This document shows, piece after piece, positions 5,972 through 8,792 of a stretch of 8,792 nucleotides of DNA. Numbering within the stretch: the stretch's first letter is position 1; each line of letters begins with the position of its first letter. This DNA comes from JBBQXY01 sp051004815. GTDB taxonomy: Bacteria; Chloroflexota; Ktedonobacteria; Ktedonobacterales; Ktedonobacteraceae. The position numbers were made by a program, and so were the translations under genes. Location: the NCBI GenBank assembly GCA_051004815.1, contig JBPCJY010000108.1:1-8792 (forward strand), written 5' to 3'. Below the pieces are notes generated by a model. It worked only from the letters and a program-made list of their open reading frames with translations. It was not told where the DNA came from and made no database searches.

Positions 5972-7082
5972 ACGAAGGTAGAAGGCTAAATGGTCTGAGC
6001 CGCCCATCAGGGATTGAAACTAGAACTGTTCGCTCATCGCTGCCCTTTTTCTGGTGTGGGGCTAAATGGTCTGAGCCGCCCATCAGGGATTGAAACTCAC
6101 AACACAACTCCTTTAGGCCGTGGTTGGCTGGTGGCTAAATGGTCTGAGCCGCCCATCAGGGATTGAAACATTCCCACGGTAGGATCGGCAAAGTCCACTT
6201 GGCCGGCTAAATGGTCTGAGCCGCCCATCAGGGATTGAAACAGCTTCGAGCTGATGCATTCACCGGTTCCTTTCCTGGCTAAATGGTCTGAGCCACCCAT
6301 CAGGGATTGAAACATAATAGGTTTTTGTGTTGGATGAATGCGCCGCTCTCCGGCTAAATGGTCTGAGCCGCCCATCAGGGATTGAAACCGCATAATTCAC
6401 GAATGCCGTACCCTCACTGCCGTGGGCTAAATGGTCTGAGCCGCCCATCAGGGATTGAAACTCTGCTATCAGTCTGGACACTGGAATACTGACATTCGGC
6501 TAAATGGTCTGAGCCGCCCATCAGGGATTGAAACATTGCACAGCGTTTCCTTCCGATTCGCGTTGCTTAGGGCTAAATGGTCTGAGCCGCCCATCAGGGA
6601 TTGAAACTTTGAAGGATTTAAACATGGCGCGTTCGAACAAGCTCGGCTAAATGGTCTGAGCCGCCCATCAGGGATTGAAACACCATGTCTACGTCAAGCA
6701 CTGAAAGGCCGCTATAGGGCTAAATGGTCTGAGCCGCCCATCAGGGATTGAAACCGCAAATGCGGCTGTGTGTTGGCGGCTTGCCTACGATGGCTAAATG
6801 GTCTGAGCCGCCCATCAGGGATTGAAACTTTGCAGTAATTACCGCTTGCTGTTCCGCTTGGTCGGCTAAATGGTCTGAGCCGCCCATCAGGGATTGAAAC
6901 TGACCTTCTAGTATCTTTACCAACTGCACTCTTTTTGGCTAAATGGTCTGAGCCGCCCATCAGGGATTGAAACCCACTCCCAAAGCGGCGGTAATCTCTC
7001 TTATTGTTGGCTAAATGGTCTGAGCCGCCCATCAGGGATTGAAACTCAAATCAATCGTGCCTGACGGCGTACTGACACTCCC

Positions 7083-7490
7083 GGCTAAATGGTCTGAACC
7101 GCCCATCAGGGATTGAAACCCGCGTGTCCATGAAAGTGTATTATAGGTGGCAAGCGGGCTAAATGGTCTGAACCGCCCATCAGGGATTGAAACTCTAACA
7201 TTTGCACATCGTATATGCGTTCATTGTACAAGGCTAAATGGTCTGAACCGCCCATCAGGGATTGAAACACATCTGAATTAAGGAACCAAAATTGATATTT
7301 ACGCAGGCTAAATGGTCTGAACCGCCCATCAGGGATTGAAACTTCCGACCTGTTGACGCTCAACAACACGAACGAACAGGGGCTAAATGGTCTGAACCGC
7401 CCATCAGGGATTGAAACCGATAAGTACATTGGCAGGACTAAACAATATGCATAGGCTAAATGGTCTGAACCGCCCATCAGGGATTGAAAC
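7083..7490 (+). repeat. Block of six variant CRISPR repeats (R16–R21)
   Basis: Repeats at 7083, 7157, 7232, 7306, 7381 and 7454 read CTGAACC where all 23 others read CTGAGCC (repeat position 16). Consensus repeats lie on both sides. The change breaks a possible GGCT/AGCC pairing within the repeat. The block spans six repeats and five internal spacers. Confidence 0.97.
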
Positions 7491-8037
7491 GTCGTAGCCA
7501 TTTAATACTCCTACCTACCTAAGGCTAAATGGTCTGAGCCGCCCATCAGGGATTGAAACTGCTTAAATGTTCCACAACCGTCGCCGTACCACTCCACGGC
7601 TAAATGGTCTGAGCCGCCCATCAGGGATTGAAACTGCTTGATATGACGGCCGAGCGTTTGTCTTCTCTATGGCTAAATGGTCTGAGCCGCCCATCAGGGA
7701 TTGAAACTTTGGTGTCGCCGAGACAGGTGAAGGAGTACTCGCAGGGCTAAATGGTCTGAGCCGCCCATCAGGGATTGAAACCTGATAGTGCTGATTGTAC
7801 TGTCGCTTGATCACCAAGGCTAAATGGTCTGAGCCGCCCATCAGGGATTGAAACTACATGTCCAAAACAGCTTCAGTTCTATTAGTCTTGGCTAAATGGT
7901 CTGAGCCGCCCATCAGGGATTGAAACTCTCAGGACATAAACCGGAATGAGTCGCCTTGGCCAGGCTAAATGGTCTGAGCCGCCCATCAGGGATTGAAACC
8001 ATCGCTTGCAAAAACAGTATGAACAAAAATTTTTGCT

Positions 8038-8069
8038 GGCTAAATGGTCTGAGCCGCCCATCAGGGATT
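8038..8069 (+). repeat. Truncated terminal CRISPR repeat
   Basis: The first 32 bases match the consensus exactly up to GGGATT; the final GAAAC is replaced by CCTGC. This marks the trailer end of the array. The break may be ordinary terminal-repeat decay, or the edge of the DNA that carries the neighbouring IS110 transposase. Confidence 0.92.
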
Positions 8070-8176
8070 CCTGCGAAAATTTGTGGGAGTGAGTGGAAGA
8101 AGAAACAAGGCACACGAAAGAAGCCCAGAGAAACATCTCTGAGAGCAAGGAAGCCGTATTGACACCCTCCAGTTCG
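8070..8176. other. Array trailer / probable 3' end of the IS110 element
   Basis: This 107-base non-coding stretch lies between the truncated repeat and the stop codon of the minus-strand transposase. It holds a small 6-bp hairpin (CAGAGA 8126–8131 with TCTCTG 8136–8141). IS110 elements usually lack clear terminal inverted repeats, so the boundary cannot be placed by eye. Confidence 0.5.
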
Positions 8177-8792
8177 TTAGGCACTCACCTCCGTGTTCTC
8201 TTCCAAGCTGACTTTATACCCCAGTGCCTGTAACCGCCGCACCGCTGTGTCCCGCTGACGCGTGGTATCCAGGGTCGCGAAGTAGTCGAAGCCGAGCTCG
8301 TGGTAGTCCTCGTTGTCCTGAAGCATGTGGTAGATGATGGTGACGAGGCTGTGGCTAACCGCCACAATGGCACGTTTCTTGCCAATGCGATGCGCGAGGC
8401 GGTGGTACTGCGCCGAGAGGTAGTTGTCGTGGGTGTGAGAAATGACCCAGACGATCTCAGCGAGCACGCCGCGCAGATGCCGATTGCCTTTGTTGGTGTG
8501 CGCCTTGAGGCGTTTGCCGCCACTCTGCTTGTTGCCGGGTGCCACGCCGGCCCAGGAGGCCAGATGCTTGGCCGACGGAAAGTAGGTCATGTCGGTGCCC
8601 ATCTCCGCGAGGATGACGGCAGCCGTGAGTGGGCCAACGCCAGGAATCTGCTGCAAGCGCGTCATCAGCTTCTCGTGTGGTTTGAGCAAGGTGTCGATCT
8701 CGCTCGAAATCGCGTCGATCTGGCCTTGCAAGAAATCGATGCTGTCGAGCAGTTGACGCAGCAGCAAGCGATGGGTGACCTCCACGCATCCT
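8177..8792 (-). CDS. IS110-family transposase, C-terminal part (cut by the window edge)
   Basis: The frame is open to the last base of the window, so the start lies outside; about 205 C-terminal residues are visible. They match the Transposase_20 domain of IS110/IS1111 recombinases: the helix–hairpin–helix IPGVGPLTAAVILAEMG, then SAKHLASWAGVAPGNKQSGGKR and NKGNRHLRGVLAEIVW. The serine in NKQSGGK (codon 8522–8524) matches the conserved catalytic serine of the family. The N-terminal DEDD RuvC-like domain is expected to the right. A GTG at 8783–8785 is in frame but would be internal. The last 30 or so residues (LQALGYKVSLEENTEVSA) form a tail after the conserved domain. IS110 enzymes act through DEDD and serine residues, and a bridge RNA guides at least some members. 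The visible part has no frameshift. Confidence 0.93.
   Translation of the reverse strand, partial: GCVEVTHRLLLRQLLDSIDFLQGQIDAISSEIDTLLKPHEKLMTRLQQIPGVGPLTAAVILAEMGTDMTYFPSAKHLASWAGVAPGNKQSGGKRLKAHTNKGNRHLRGVLAEIVWVISHTHDNYLSAQYHRLAHRIGKKRAIVAVSHSLVTIIYHMLQDNEDYHELGFDYFATLDTTRQRDTAVRRLQALGYKVSLEENTEVSA

Larger units (their letters stand above)
5794..5983 (+). other. CRISPR leader
   Basis: The 190 bases between the cas2 stop and repeat 1 hold no credible gene. Position next to cas2, the promoter pointing into the array (5943–5971), and the degenerate repeat at the far end (8038–8069) all mark this as the leader side, where new spacers are inserted. The first part holds a 12-bp hairpin and the last part the promoter. 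Confidence 0.88.
5984..8069 (+). CRISPR. CRISPR array: 29 repeats of 37 bp, 28 spacers
   Basis: The 37-bp repeat begins GGCTAAATGGTCTGAG, continues CCGCC, and ends CATCAGGGATTGAAAC. Repeats start at 5984, 6060, 6133, 6205, 6277, 6352, 6425, 6498, 6571, 6645, 6718, 6792, 6864, 6937, 7009, 7083, 7157, 7232, 7306, 7381, 7454, 7523, 7598, 7671, 7745, 7818, 7890, 7963 and 8038. Spacers are 35–39 bp except the 21st (7491–7522, 32 bp). No two spacers look alike by eye. R5 has one change (G to A at repeat position 19). R16–R21 all share another (G to A at position 16). R29 loses its last 5 bases of identity. The repeat can form only short stems (for example ATGG with CCAT, or CTGA with TCAG). The ATTGAAAC end is the usual 5' handle of crRNAs in many type I and III systems. 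Cas6 and effectors are not in the window. Confidence 0.99.

Noticed and set aside
5794..6093. 99-codon frame starting right after the cas2 stop
   Set aside because: It runs through the leader, promoter and first two repeats; no domain-like sequence.
7708..7744. Spacer 24 sharing CCGAGACAGG with the JAB–E1 gene (self-targeting)
   Set aside because: Only 10 bases match, which is expected by chance; the flanks do not match.
6097..8184. Many minus-strand open frames across the array (peptides repeating QSLMGGSDHLA or SIPDGRLRPFS)
   Set aside because: They are translations of the CRISPR repeat, whose minus strand happens to lack stops in two frames; there is no gene-like sequence between repeats.
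8457..8789. Second minus-strand frame overlapping the transposase
   Set aside because: It is a shadow of the IS110 transposase frame, which has the conserved family motifs.

Overview
The window is an accessory, defence-type locus from a bacterium. Its core is a CRISPR adaptation module, cas4–cas1–cas2, followed by a leader, a leader promoter and a 29-repeat CRISPR array, all read on the plus strand. I see no effector or processing genes (no cas6, cas3, cas5/7/8/10 or cas9), so the CRISPR type cannot be fixed from this window. The repeat ends in ATTGAAAC, which is common in type I and type III systems. Gene style, the presence of group II intron-type reverse transcriptases and abundant palindromic intergenic repeats would fit a Chloroflexota genome (for example Ktedonobacteria-like), but this is only an impression.

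Layout, left to right. A perfect 36-bp-stem hairpin (1–80) precedes a gene for a two-domain protein with an N-terminal JAB/JAMM metalloprotease domain and a C-terminal ThiF/E1-like adenylyltransferase domain (143–1534). A non-coding stretch of about 410 bases (1535–1946) holds a 16-bp hairpin, a roughly 207-bp nested inverted-repeat element resembling a MITE, and a 9-bp hairpin just before the next gene. A stand-alone group II intron-type reverse transcriptase with an intact YADD site and maturase X domain follows (1947–3434). A second copy of the palindromic repeat (3446–3512) separates it from cas4 (3631–4242). After a hairpin-rich gap come cas1 (4367–5464) and cas2 (5488–5793). The leader (5794–5983) carries a good sigma70-like promoter that ends a few bases before repeat 1. 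The array (5984–8069) has 28 intact 37-bp repeats, a truncated terminal repeat and 28 spacers of 32–39 bp. The right edge is the C-terminal part of an IS110-family transposase on the minus strand (8177–8792, cut by the window).

How the parts may work together. Cas4, Cas1 and Cas2 select, trim and integrate spacers at the leader end. Reverse transcriptases of group II intron ancestry are known to be joined or fused to Cas1 in some, mostly type III, systems, where they let RNA be a source of spacers. Here the RT is a separate gene upstream of cas4–cas1–cas2 in the same orientation, and I see no group II intron RNA around it, so an adaptation role is plausible but unproven. The JAB–E1 protein belongs to the prokaryotic ubiquitin-like conjugation families, several of which are antiphage. 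Its partners (Ubl, E2) would have to lie left of the window, and any tie to the CRISPR module is inference from proximity.

The array also records history. Six consecutive repeats (R16–R21) share one base change and are flanked by consensus repeats on both sides. The only abnormally short spacer lies exactly at one border of that block.
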